DNA of 64,000 nucleotides, from assembly GCA_963662175.1 (NCBI GenBank), contig OY759214.1:5828001-5892000 (forward strand), given 5' to 3'. Shown here piece after piece: positions 9,655 to 31,800 of the stretch. Every line of letters starts with the position of its first letter. The first letter of the stretch is position 1. Source of the DNA: Aradus depressus (Eukaryota > Arthropoda > Insecta > Hemiptera > Aradidae). Position numbers and translations under genes: made by a program. The notes beneath the pieces are model-generated. The model was given only the letters and a program-made list of their open reading frames with translations, ran no database searches and was not told the DNA's origin.

Positions 9655-11665
9655 CGGCTGGACGGATTTTTATGAAAGTTCACATGTAGTAGCATTTGAG
9701 CCCGATTGAATAATAGCATATATGTGACTTGACGTCTTAAAATTTTGAAAGGGAGGGGGAGTTGTGGGGGGGTCCAAGCATAATAAAGAACTAGCTCATT
9801 AACGGATGGACGTATTGTCATGTTCTTTCATGTGTAGTATTCTTAAAAGCCAAGTTCAAATATAGGCTACGTGACGTCTCAAATTTTGAAAGGGAGGGGG
9901 AGTTGTGGGGGGGTCCAAGCATAATAAAGAACTAGCTCATTAACGGATGGACGTATTGTCATGTTCTTTCATGTGTAGTATTCTTAAAAGCCAAGTTCAA
10001 ATATAGGCTACGTGACGTCTCAAATTTTGAACGGAAGTGGGGTTGTGGGTGGGGAGCAGCATAAAATTACTGCTAGCTCACTAACGGATGGACGTATTGT
10101 CATGTTCTTTCATGTGTAGTATTCTTAAAAGCCAAGTTCAAATATAGGCTACGTGACGTCTCAAATTTTGAACGGAAGTGGGGTTGTGGGTGGGGAGCAG
10201 CATAAAATTACTGCTAGCTCACTAACGGATGGACGTATTGTCATGTTCTTTCATGTGTAGTATTCTTAAAAGCCAAGTTCAAATATAGGCTACGTGACGT
10301 CTCAAATTTTGAACGGAAGTGGGGTTGTGGGTGGGGAGCAGCATAAAATTACTGCTAGCTCACTAACGGATGGACGTATTGTCATGTTCTTTCATGTGTA
10401 GTATTCTTAAAAGCCAAGTTCAAATATAGGCTACGTGACGTCTCAAATTTTGAACGGAAGTGGGGTTGTGGGTGGGGAGCAGCATAAAATTACTGCTAGC
10501 TCACTAACGGATGGACGTATTGTCATGTTCTTTCATGTGTAGTATTCTTAAAAGCCAAGTTCAAATATAGGCTACGTGACGTCTCAAATTTTGAACGGAA
10601 GTGGGGTTGTGGGTGGGGAGCAGCATAAAATTACTGCTAGCTCACTAACGGATGGACGTATTGTCATGTTCTTTCATGTGTAGTATTCTTAAAAGCCAAG
10701 TTCAAATATAGGCTACGTGACGTCTCAAATTTTGAAAGGGAGGGGGAGTTGTGGGGGGGTCCAAGCATAATAAAGAACTAGCTCATTAACGGATGGACGT
10801 ATTGTCATGTTCTTTCATGTGTAGTATTCTTAAAAGCCAAGTTCAAATATAGGCTACGTGACGTCTCAAATTTTGAAAGGGAGGGGGAGTTGTGGGGGGG
10901 TCCAAGCATAATAAAGAACTAGCTCACTAACGGATGGACGTATTGTCATGTTCTTTCATGTGTAGTATTCTTAAAAGCCAAGTTCAAATATAGGCTACGT
11001 GACGTCTCAAATTTTGAACGGAAGTGGGGTTGTGGGTGGGGAGCAGCATAAAATTACTGCTAGCTCACTAACGGATGGACGTATTGTCATGTTCTTTCAT
11101 GTGTAGTATTCTTAAAAGCCAAGTTCAAATATAGGCTACGTGACGTCTCAAATTTTGAAAGGGAGGGGGAGTTGTGGGGGGGTCCAAGCATAATAAAGAA
11201 CTAGCTCATTAACGGATGGACGTATTGTCATGTTCTTTCATGTGTAGTATTCTTAAAAGCCAAGTTCAAATATAGGCTACGTGACGTCTCAAATTTTGAA
11301 CGGAAGTGGGGTTGTGGGTGGGGAGCAGCATAAAATTACTGCTAGCTCACTAACGGATGGACGTATTGTCATGTTCTTTCATGTGTAGTATTCTTAAAAG
11401 CCAAGTTCAAATATAGGCTACGTGACGTCTCAAATTTTGAACGGAAGTGGGGTTGTGGGTGGGGAGCAGCATAAAATTACTGCTAGCTCACTAACGGCTG
11501 ATTAGATATTCATGGTATTTTACATGTAGCATTCTTATAAGCTTAAATTAAAACTATGTTATGTGACGTCTCAAATTTCTGAATAAGAGGGGGCGCATCA
11601 TAAAATTACTTCTAACGCAATAACGGCTGTTTGGATTGTCATGGAATTTCACCTGTACCTAATGT
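9655..11665. repeat. 141-bp tandem array, about 14 units, two cassette types
   Basis: The landmark CGGATGGACG recurs at 9803, 9944, 10085, 10226, 10367 and onward, exactly 141 bp apart; the first (9655) and last (11495, 11622) units are diverged. Each unit has a constant half (GTATTGTCATGTTCTTTCAT ... TACGTGACGTCTCAAATTTT) and a variable half in two forms: type A with AAAGGGAGGGGGAGTTGTGG, type B with ACGGAAGTGGGGTTGTGGG. From 9655 the order is A A B B B B B A A B A B B. The outermost diverged units resemble a dispersed insect repeat (CCAAACGGCTGGACGGATTT), the probable founder. Confidence 0.95.
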
Positions 11666-11674
11666 CTAACAAGT

Positions 11675-11945
11675 TCGTCACCATCACTTAGAGTCCGGTC
11701 CGAAGGACGACATGCTCAAGGTTTTTTTCACTTCCCAGTTACAACAATTAAGGGCACCCCGTCTAGATTTCGAACGCGAAATCCTTTTAGCTCTTCAGCG
11801 GGAAACCAAAATTTTGCCTACCCAGGTTTAGTTACATAAGATACTGCTCATTAAGGAGTACCTGACATTTGAAAAGGCCTGGGACCATAGCCTTTGATCC
11901 CATCCGAAGGACGACGTGCTCATGATCACAGTAAACACACCTAAA
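11675..11945 (-). mobile_element. Two decayed SINE fragments in series
   Basis: Two reverse partial copies of the GGGACGTTAA family, at about 11675-11810 and 11840-11945. Both contain the complement of the TCCTTCGGATGGGA block (CCGAAGGACGAC). The first retains a B-box-like TTTCGAACGCGAAATCC. Both are heavily mutated. Confidence 0.55.
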
Positions 11946-13480
11946 GACTTCGCAATCCTGAGTTCATTAGACACCATATGTAAAGATAAAATAAATATAC
12001 TGGTTGGATTTAACAAAAATTGTTGAGGAAGAAATATAGAAAATAGGCGAGCTTTGTTTAAGGCTAACACTGCCTGAAAGTTTTTTTACATATTTTCTGA
12101 AAAACACATTAGGACAGCGATGTCGGTAGATACACAGCAACCAGATACAATGGTTTTAGATATATTGGGAGGTTGCTGTGTACACCTAGGGACCTAAGCA
12201 TCGAAAGCTCTTATCCCTTCCCTGTTAGCTCTACAGGGGGGGGGGTTCGAAATATTGCCTGCATAAGTTCAGTTACATAAGATAAGATATCGTCTAAATC
12301 CAGTTTTTGGAATAAACAAATTATGTTTGCAACATTATTAATCATATACCTTCTAAATCTATAGGAGTGAATTAAAATGAATATTGTTAATCCTTTCGGG
12401 GATTTTCCCTTAGTTACCTAATCATTCCCCATCACTTAACTAATTATTAACCATACTTTTTGAAATACTCGTGAATGATGCCTCTCTAAAGTTGAGCAAG
12501 TTGATTTAACCGAAAACACCCTCTTCACTTGGAATAGTCTGCCGTAGTGAATAAATGGTTAAACGCAGTTATCTCGTGACTGATTCCTCTAGGAAGTAGA
12601 TTAAGTTGATTTAACCGAGAACACAATTTTACGAGATACTAAGAAACCCACATCTTTATAATTCCGAAAGTATTAGAGTCCTGAGCTCCCAACTTCCAAC
12701 AGTGCTCAGATGGCTTGGGAGATGATCACAGTAGGACAAGTAACTCATTTCAGCCATTTTACGACTTAACAACTTATTCTATTCCCTGTGACCATAGATA
12801 TAAAGATTAAATAAAGATAACTACCGACCAAAGGCAAGAGGGGGGCACAACACGAAAAATGCTACAAGTACTCTACTCATTTTTAGTCAAAGTGAACTCG
12901 AGGTTCCGAGGGGATATTAAATTAAATTATTGCTGATGGGGAAGTAGAAAGTCGATGATTCACTCACTTTTTACCTTCCTAGCTATATGAAGCATAGGGG
13001 AAGTTATGTAACCGGTCAGATATTCCATGTTAAGTTTTCACCGAAATTTCTTGTTTTCCTAACCCAGATTCTAACAATGAAAAAAAAAAAAAATCTGAAA
13101 ATAAATCTAAACAGAATGAATGTATCGACACAAAATTCAATATGACGAATCAGAAGCCACTATGTAAGTCAGTCAACTATTGATTTTTAGCGGTTGTTGG
13201 TTTTGGAGGGAGAGCGAAAACTTAACTGATTAATTCGTGCTGTGTAAGTTTTCATGAAAACAACAAAAAAATTCTCACAGATTACACAACTCCCTCTATA
13301 CTTACTAATGATATCCGCCGAAGTGAAAACTTTGAAATTGAAGCTTATGAATTCTACAAGAATTGTAGTATTTTTAAATGATTAAAAAAATTATTATTGT
13401 TCCTAAAAGTTATTAAATATTGTATGAAAGCAATAATTATACAAATTCAAAACATATTTATGGAACGTTCACTTTATAGA
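11946..13480. other. Intergenic DNA, nothing recognised
   Basis: No convincing gene. A short imperfect duplicated phrase (AGTTGATTTAACCGA near 12500 and 12605) is the only internal repetition noticed. All open frames are short and carry no family motif. Confidence 0.5.
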
Positions 13481-13600
13481 TCGTGGGTTTGAAACCCGGC
13501 CGAGGCCCTTAGTTTATCTTATCTGGGAGATAAAATAAACTTAAGCACGCTGTCCTTCGGACGGGACGTTAACCATTTAGTACACTAAATTTGAATTTTC
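13481..13600 (+). mobile_element. SINE 5' fragment (GGGACGTTAA family)
   Basis: The forward copy begins near a B-box-like GGTTTGAAACCC, continues GGCCGAGGCCCTTAGTTTAT and ends in CCTTCGGACGGGACGTTAA. The 3' module is missing here but occurs 700 bp further on at 14270-14475. Confidence 0.65.
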
Positions 13601-14269
13601 GCGGTCCCTATGTTTAAATAACAAGCTAATCCCCACTTCTATTCTTTAATGACATGTCTATGAATGAACACATGAAGTAAGTAGAAGGGACAACAGTTGC
13701 GGCACTGTATACCGCGCCTGTGTTAAAATGTAACTTTTTTAAAAATATTTTATTTCGTATTTGTTTTCTTTATAACTAAGTATATTTTTATGTTATAGTT
13801 GATTTTTTTTCATGAACTACTAATTTATAATTAAATAATAATAATAAGCTGTTAATTAATTAATTGTAATTAATTAAAAACTAAAAAATAATTAATTTTT
13901 AATTTTTTTCCTTGTACCTACGACTTATTTATAATAAAAATAAATTATTTATTATTAATTATATTGTTCTTCATTTTTTCAATATAAAGACGTTTTTCTT
14001 TACTTCAATATATGTAATTCTTAAACATTGTTTAAAAGGTTCAAATTTTGTTACTTTTTTTTAAACAATTTTGAATTTTTGGTTTTTTAAACAATTTTGA
14101 ATTTTTTGTTTTCAATAAAGTTTTTAAAAACATTGTTATGCATTCAGTACGCCTAATAATAACTTTTTGGAGTTGTATGGGGTGCAAAACTGCTGGAAAA
14201 CTCAATAGTTAAGCATGCGGTACTGATTGCCGCGCGAGTGTACTAATGTAACAATGAAAGGCGAGTGTA
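13601..14269. other. AT-rich intergenic spacer
   Basis: Very AT-rich, with a short direct repeat (AAACAATTTTGAATTTTTGG type) near 14065-14105. No gene or RNA feature recognised. Confidence 0.45.
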
Positions 14270-14475
14270 TTAAGAGGATTAAGCGATGATGGTCCCGAGC
14301 CTGTACGACGTCAGGTACTCGTTAAAGACCCCTACCCTAGGTGAATAAAAATTAAGGGTAGGCAAAATTTAGGACCCCCACAGTAGAGTTGGGCTCATGC
14401 CCACCAGTGACGAAAGAGCGCTCTGGTAGTAGGCGACATGACCTCATAGTTAAAGCCCGGGCTTGAGTCACAACT
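14270..14475 (+). mobile_element. SINE 3' fragment (GGGACGTTAA family)
   Basis: Forward copy from the GGTCCCGAGCCTGTACGACG block through CCCTACCCTAGGTGAATAAA to the CCCGGGCTTGAGTCA end. It matches the middle and 3' modules of the copies at 30840 and 41220. Confidence 0.75.
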
Positions 14476-16027
14476 ATCTGCGGAAGAGAAAACTTTGAAA
14501 TTGAAGCTCATGAATTCTACAAGAATTATAGTATTTTAAAATGATTAAAAAAATTAATAAGCACACCATACATACCAGTTAAAGAATGCAATTTGTTAAA
14601 TGCACATTAAACAATTAGTTCACGGCTCTACCAACGTTAGTTTGTCAACTGTAATTAACTCAAGTAATACTTGACCCAAACACCTAACAGAATACAAAAG
14701 TCCACACAAAATAATTATTTGCGTTGGGAGGAGGCCGGCCTAATTGTCCACATTATTAGTGGCACTGATTTCACTTACCGGATTTATTTCAGTTTTCAAC
14801 TGGCTCCGAATTCAAGGAGACGCAAACTGCAATATTTCGTGCTGGTATTAATGTTGTAGTGCAGTTTATCTTTATATTAAAAAGGACGAAGCGAAAGCAG
14901 CGATTGGGCACGTAAATAGACATGACGTAGAGACCATTTGGATGTATCGAAAATGTTTGTTGTTGAAGCTTTTGGCATTAACCAAAAAAAAAATCAATTA
15001 CAAGCGAAATTGGTGTCCGTAATTAAAATATTTTGATAATTCTTAGGAAAAATATGAACATGATAAATGTTTAATAAAAAAATAAAACATATAGAGGTAT
15101 AAAAAAAAAAAAAAAAAAAAATAGATGACAAAACATTGTTGCCAAATTTTTAAAAACAATAATTTGAACGATGCGAATCCATTGTTAGATAGGCACTATG
15201 TAAAACAATCATTAATGGTCATATCAGAATGAAACAATACGGATTCGCACAATGGGAGGGCATAAGTGAAAAATTGTAAGTTTGAAATGGTTTTGACCAA
15301 TATCGAAGAATTGTTCGGTTCCCACGTCAAAAATAAACCTGTCTTAACATAGGGAAGTAGGGTGTCAATTGAATGATTGATTGAGTACATATTGAATATA
15401 TATTTATTCATATCAAATATGTTGAACGGTACATTATTACATTCCACGTTCAACTGTAATATACACAACAAATCTCCTGGTGAGGAACCTCGGTGGAGAG
15501 AGCACGACTGTGCTTACCACGAGTTGGTTACAGTTCCACACACCATCAATATAAGTTAACAATTCATATTTCTTCCGACCACCTATGATTGTTTGGAACA
15601 GAATGGCAACCTGAAGAGAGCCTGTCCCTGATAACCATTGCGGTTGCGACAAAAACAAAGAAATAAAATAAGACACCCCCCAAGCGCACTTATTTAATTT
15701 ATTTTTTATAATTGACAGAATTGAGACAATTTAAAGGTAAAGAACCAACAAATAAACATAAAAATATATAATTTTTATAATAATAATTTTCAGAGGAGTA
15801 TGAATATATACAATTAGCATTTATGTGTACAAGGAATGTTAAAATTGTTTTCAGTGTGCAATAAATATCATTTAATTAGTCAAAATATGTACAAATATAC
15901 AAGACATATGCACAAAAACACATAAAATCATAAAAATGACATAATATATAGTTTATATGTCCATGGTATGGCAGATGTCTTTTTTTTAAATTTAAATTAA
16001 TATGTTAATAATAAAAAGTAATAACAT
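14476..16027. other. Intergenic DNA downstream of TVP23
   Basis: It holds the presumed TVP23 3' UTR at its right end (minus strand, several AATAAA candidates between 15690 and 16010). Otherwise short open frames and an A-tract at 15102-15121. No further gene recognised. Confidence 0.4.
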
Positions 16028-24954
<8,927 letters not shown>

Positions 24955-25778
24955 AATGTTGCCACAAATACAGATAAGGAGTACAAGTGAAACAATTAGA
25001 GCCTTCTATATAAGACTGATTGACGGAATACAGACTTATGATACATAAGCTATTATATAGCATAGTTTCCAAATAAGTAACATGCAAAACCTCCACCAAA
25101 ATTAAAAATCCAAATACACACCATTACTTAATAATTAAAAGACGGAATTCTCAACAAATGATATTCTTTTAAAATACTCATTCCATGAATATATTTACAA
25201 TTCACAAAGTAGTTATAGAATGTTTTATAATATTTTGAAAAATACAAAATACGCAAAACCATAGCATACGTCAAGGAAACAAGACATTTACCTTCCGACG
25301 TGATATTTGAAGATAAGATATACCGATAAGAAATACTGTTTAAAGTTAAATACTGATCAGCTAGAGAGTTCCTTAACTCAATTATAACATATTCACTAAA
25401 TTAAATACAACTTAATATTTTCTAATGTTACATTTTGATCATGACGGGCCTAAAATATCATAATCTTAATGGCATTGGTAGTGTAAACGTCAAAGCGCCT
25501 ATTTATTTTTTAATTGTAGAGAAAGGTTATGTGGTTTTATCAGAGAGGTTATGGTACTCTGCAAGTTATTTTTTGGACGTAATACATGAAGTTACCATTA
25601 TTTTTTTATTTATTTTTTTGTTAGTTATAATTTTTATCAGTTATCTTTGACATTCCTACTAAAGGCAAATATTTAATGAGGTGACAAAAAATAAAAAAAG
25701 GCTAGATTCTTAATATTAGGGTTAATTGAAGTCAATTGTGTTTTATTTATTTTGTTTTATTTGAACAATTTTTAAACG
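24955..25778. promoter_or_regulatory. Divergent promoter region TVP23/ZIP11 (inferred)
   Basis: 824 bp separate the TVP23 ATG (minus) from the ZIP11 ATG (plus). No gene lies between. The region is AT-rich and no CpG island, TATA box or initiator was identified with confidence. Untranslated exons of either gene may lie here. The regulatory call follows from gene layout only. Confidence 0.5.
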
Positions 25779-25886
25779 ATGATCAAGGAATATTCACCGC
25801 TTGTTCAAGCCCTTCTTGGAACATGTTTTACATGGTCTATGACGGCTGCCGGTGCGCTGATGGTTATATTTTTTAGAGGCACACAG
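25779..25886 (+). CDS. SLC39A11: ZIP11 coding exon 1
   Basis: 108 nt, 36 codons, ends ACACAG|GTAAGA in phase 0. It encodes [20 protein letters not shown] and then the first membrane segment's [11 protein letters not shown]. The start matches the family N-terminus, with only a few residues before QALLGT. Confidence 0.95.
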
Positions 25887-28800
25887 GTAAGATTAACAAA
25901 AAAAAATTCCATTATTACTTTTGAAAAATATTGTTTGTTTTGAACATACGTCAGCAAAATATATTTCAGTTCTTGCTGAGTTTGTAATTTCTCCTGATTC
26001 AGCCAATTTTCTTTTTTTTTACAGTGTTTTCTGCTGACCATTTTTATTTCTGTCTTTAATTTAACTTATTTTTGGCACATTGAGAGGGAATTTTTGATAC
26101 CTTTCTTCCTTTTTTTTTAAATCAAATTATAAATATAGTGTTTTGAATTTCATGTTTTCCGATCCTCTCAAATTAAATGTCGTTGGTGGGTCACCGGCAA
26201 TGTATTTTCATAACTCGAATATTCGTGAGGGGTGGGGGAGGTTAACATAAAAACAATGTTTACAATGTGATATAATGAATTTATCATCAAGATAATGTGT
26301 AAAGATGTCCCTCAGTAACATAAAAACAATGTTTACAATGTGATATAATGAATTTATCATCAAGATAATGTGTAAAGATGTCCCTCAGTAACACTTCAAT
26401 TATCAATGAAAAGTCCGCAAGTTTTGTAACATTCCTCCTCCCCCTTGTTTATAGATTTTTGATTAATTTATTATTTTTTCAAATTTATGTGTAATTGTAG
26501 CACATTCATGTTCTGAAGATATTGTACCGTTGGAATTTTTCCGCTCACCATCTAGACCCTTTTTTTCCTTTATTCGATGTAGTTAAAAATCAGTAGGTGA
26601 CTTAATTAAGGACCCACGTATAGCATTTCGTGTCGAAGTATTCATTCCATCAAGATTAGGATTTTTGAAGTTAAGCCCTCCCATACCCGTCTCTAAATTA
26701 TCTTTGCTTCATATACCCTCAAACACGCTGCCAGTCTTCAAAAAGTGTTGCATTTTTTTTTTTTTTTTTTTTCTGGGGAAGGTTGAGAAAACCCTTTAAA
26801 GACTCCCGAAATTATTGAAAAAAATACCTACGAGACCCTTTAATATGTCTTGTCTGTAACAGTTGTTTCAGTCGTCCTATAAGATGTACAATGTTGTGTT
26901 CTCTAGCCGAAGCTGTTGGACACTAGTCTTGGCTTCGCTGCTGGTGTCATGACTGCCGCCTCCTATTGGTCTCTGCTCGGGCCTGCTATAGTGATGGCAC
27001 AGGAGTCCACCTTCTACGGCGCTGAGGGCCAGTATGCCTTCATCCCAGCCTGCCTCGGCTTCTTCCTCGGCGCTGCTTTTACGTTCGCTGCTGATGTTTT
27101 AATATCAAAAATGGGTATTGAATCCCCAAATTTACTATTAGGTTGGTTTTTATCTATTATTTACAACACTGAATCTTATCAACAATATCTATGCTAAACT
27201 TATAAAAAATAATTTTAAAAACTTCTTTTAGAAGTATTGTCTATTCCACAAAAATTGTATACATTTACTACCTGTTTTGGCATTATACCATCATCAGGTT
27301 TAGTAGTATGTGCCTTCATCCCAGCCTTCCTCGGCTCTGTTTCGTCGTTGATATTTTAATATAAAAACAAATACAGTGTAAACTCCATTTAAAGCCACTC
27401 GATTTAACAACAAACTCCCTAAAACATCTAAATTACTTGAATCTGGTTGGTTTACCTTGTTGTTCATACAATGATAAACTCTATGTAGCATCACACCCAC
27501 TCTAAATAACGACAACAATACGTCATTACTAAGCAATAAACAGTACTTTCAAGTTGCCGAAATTAATAACAACTGCAGCTGTATATGTTCTTTTGTTTGT
27601 TATTTTGTTGCTTTATTGTCTAGCACGTATTTACCTCGACTGTCGGCATCATACGTACCGAAGATTCTAAGAAATTCGTTCTTTTGTTTGTTGTGATTAC
27701 CTTAAAATACTGGAGCAGCAAAAAAAAAAAAAAAAATGTCAGACGAAGAGAACAGACTATACGCAATAAGCGTTGTTATTTGTATCAATATTAGTGTTTG
27801 TTGTTTGTAAATTTTATACTTTATCAGTAAATACATATTATAATAGTAAAATACTATTAAATGTAATGTAATATGTATTGATTTTTCTTCTCTTCATTTA
27901 ACGACAACTCTCAATAACGCCATAAAATGCGCAGTCCCTTAAGTGTCGCTATATAGAGTTTACACTGTATATAGAATTCCCAAATTTACTAGTAGGTTGG
28001 TTTTTATTTATGTCAGTTTGCTGATTACGAACCATTCTTATACACAGGTAAGGAAGGGGATTTCTACAGTTTTAGGGTTTTTGAGTACAACTCCCCTTCT
28101 CTGCCCCCTTTTTTTTCTCCTGAAAATTAATAGGTGTCGTCCTTAAGGGGGTCCGGAATGAAAGTCAGGGTGTCAGTCTCTTGAACAAGCCGGGGCTTCA
28201 GAGGACGGTGTGGCAGAGGTTCCCCAATGCCAAAGGTAGTGGCTCTAGAAACACTCTGCAGTCCAGCCCTGAATCTTGTCGCTAACTCCAATATGAAGTC
28301 TCATTCAAAATTTCTGTCGATATATATGCATATTAGTGTTGCACGATATTTTATTTCATATTACATAACTTCCCCCATACTTCGTATAGTTGGGGAAGTT
28401 GGAACCACGTTGTTGCGTTCATAGCGCTCATTTTTGCGGTGACAATAAATAACATGCACAGAGAAATGAACATTTTAGAGATTTTAGAAGAAATACGAAG
28501 GGGCAGACTTTTTTTTTGCACTTCGGATTATTTAAAAAAAAAAAATTATTTTTGCGTCCAGCGTACGAACAAGACTCACAGCAGACACAGCACAAAGAAT
28601 AAAAAATGAAAGAATTTTTAAGTTCATTATAAAATACTCCGGTAAAGGCGAGGTTTGATCCTCCTGTTGTGGGTTGGTTGTCCCTATGGATATAAGTCAG
28701 CACCAGAAATCAAAGATAGCTCTTTGTGGTGAGAGGTGGTGACTTTCTGCAGGAAAGCCGGTTTCTCGACGAATTTGAGTGTTTCCCAGTTTGTGGTTAC

Positions 28801-31800
28801 TGGCATTCGGAGAACCTTGTTTACAAATCTTCAAAGTTTTTGTATGTTTTGTTTGTACCGAGCCAAATAGGTGATTGAGTAATGAGTAGTGTAGAGGAGA
28901 ATGGTGCGTCTACTTGAGTGGCCATCTTCTGTTGATGAGAGGGTAAAGCTGCGATAGCCTAATATTTTGTTTATGTGTTGTTTCCATGTTAATTTTGGGT
29001 CCAAATGAATGCCAAGTTATTTAATCGGTTCTTGGTTAGGAATGCAGTTTATGTAAGCGTTGTTCACTTGTACTTTTGTCAATGTGGTAGTGTTAATTCT
29101 TCGAATAGAGAAAAGGTTGGCCACCATTGAACCAATACGCCGAGACTTCCACACATAGTTGAAGGATATCCACGGCTGAAGACAAGTCACGTTGTTGTGT
29201 AATTAGCAACGTACCATCAGCGTAGGTAGCCAACTGCACTGAGGGAGGATCAACCATATCATGACGGTAGAGGCTAAACAGAATGGGACTAAGTATATGA
29301 AGCTGGGGGACCTCCACTTGGATCGGCTTCTTCTCATCTGGGTCTGAAATGTTCTGCTCATGAGGAATTCCGAGCCTGTACGATGGTATTCCAGTCCTCT
29401 TGAGCGTATATAGCAGTACGTCGTGTCGTACACTGTCGAAGGCTGCAGTTACATCGAGAAACAACCCTGAATAATGCTTTTTTCCGAAGCCAAAAGTAAT
29501 TTTATCGATGATTAGCATTTTCCACTACTTTTTGTATCTGTAAGTCTTACTTATATTTTCTGTTTAGCAAATCTTTGAAATCTTTCTATCCCCATTTTCA
29601 CTAGCTATTAACTTTCTGTTTATTTCTTATTCCATGACTAGATATTCCTATTTTTAAAGAATCAATTTCCATTTTTTTAATTTCATATACATACATTTGG
29701 CTTATTTTTGAAGTAGACTCTTGATTTTCCGTCACAATATCGTTTAAACATTGTTTTTTTGTTATATTTCGTTTATATTATTCTGTTTTTTTCATGAATT
29801 GTATCTGCAAAATGTTGGTTAAGGAAATAACGTTAATAAAGAGCTTGGCCCCTCAGAGATGCGGATATGTATCTAGAATCAGACGAAGCCACTGATCCAT
29901 AGATTTACTAGTTATTTTTGTTCAGAGTAGAAGAAAAATAATTGGAAACATTTTCCGCATAGCACCGTTAAATTAACCGTGTACTACTTTTTTGGGGCGA
30001 TGACATAGGGTGTACATTTTTGTACAATTTCTTTACATCAGCATATCGGGGCAAACTATTTCCAAGTATAATTTTCCATTGTGGAATTTATTCAGTTAAC
30101 AACTAAACCATTTAAGTTGTATGTTGATAGAAATTAATGAAAAGGTAATACAATTTTTTTAGTTTATTTAAAAATTATATTTTCCCGCAGGGAAAGTTAC
30201 GTTTTGGGAGCTCGGGGACCAAACGAGAGCAATTAATGTATGTGTGTATGTTCGTTGTTTCTCATCTCCAAAATTAATGGATTAACTTGGTCCAAATTTG
30301 GTATATTGTACTATACGGTGAGAACCTCAACAACTTTCAAGCAAAACATTCATTGGAAAATAAGCAACATTGTATGTAATCATTTTAATTTTGTGGCTAC
30401 AAGGTTGACATTTTGTACAGTGTTAGCGCTCTTCTGAACAAATATTCTAAACAAAATATGTGATAATAGAGCAGATTCATAGTACACATTTATTCCGCGT
30501 CATGCCCTCTCTTCACTGCAGACGTGCCTCCTCATTCTAAGTAGACAGTATGCATCCTAAAATATAGATTGATTTTATTTTAAACCAAGGTTAATTTTTA
30601 AGTGCATGAAATTTTCTTCATTTGAAATGATGTTCTATATCAATTTTGTAAAATTTATCTAAGAGTAGTTTTGTAGGTGCTAATTTAATTTATTTCTCAA
30701 CAAAATCCAGTTGAAAATCGTGGATAAGAGTAGTACCGAAAACACTTCAAAACAGGCGATAAAATACATCGGTGAATCACCGGTATTGTACTTCCCCAGA
30801 AGAACTTCCCTTCGGCTGATTTCACTGACAATCAACTTGAGTCGTTACCGAGGCCCTTTAGTTTATTTTACCTGGGAGGTAAAATAAACTTAAGCACGCT
30901 GTCCTTCGGATGGGACGTTAAGTGATGGTCCCGAGCCTGTACGATGTCAGGTACTCGTTAAAGACCCCTACCCTAGGTGAATAAAAATTTAGAGTAGGCA
31001 AAATTTAGGACTCCCACAGTAGAGTCGGGCTCATGTCCACCAGAGTGACGAAAGAGCGCTCTGGTAGTAGTCGATATGATCTCGTAGTTAAAGCCCGGGC
31101 ATGAGTCATAAAACCTAACCTAACTTGAGTCGTTCTTATCGGGTTCTGGATACACATGTGACATTACATATCGATATATTCATTCTATTGGGGTTCACAG
31201 GACATACATTTTTTTAAAAGTAGGGGTCGGTTATTCTGGTGTAGATACTCAACATTTTCTGTCCAATTTCATAATTTTCGCTATATTTTGTGTAGTTGTG
31301 GAAGTAGAAGATTGTAAAGTCGATTGCTATCATATAATTTAAGTGTGCATTAAAAAAATCTTCATTGGATTCTTTACTTCTCATTTTGTTGCCTACGGAA
31401 CCCTTCCAGTGTTTTGAATTCACATATGAAATTTTTTTTCGATATCTTCATTACAGCGGCAGGTATTTAGAGTTTTAGAGTTAAGCCTCCCCTAATCCCC
31501 CCCTCTGCCGGTTTGCCTGAAAATCGATAGGTGTTGTTCTTATAAGGTTTTAGTCACTCATATAAAATTTCGTGTCGATACGTTCATTCTATTGTGTTTA
31601 CAGACTGACAGAATTTGTTTTTTCCATATTTGGAATCTAGAGGTCGGAAAACATGAAATTTCGTTGAAGACCCCGCATCGAATTTTTGACCGATAACTTT
31701 CGTATAGCTGGGGAAATAAACAACTTAATTACTTCTAGATCAAACTATGGCGACTACTGTGAACACGTCACACGTCGATAGCTTAAATGACAGTTTTCTA

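Noticed and set aside
15437..15676. Minus-strand frame just downstream of TVP23
   Set aside because: No similarity to the TVP23 C-terminus, which is explained by 16028-16093.
25805..26041. 78-codon minus-strand frame over ZIP11 exon 1
   Set aside because: Antisense of the exon and the following intron; no family match.
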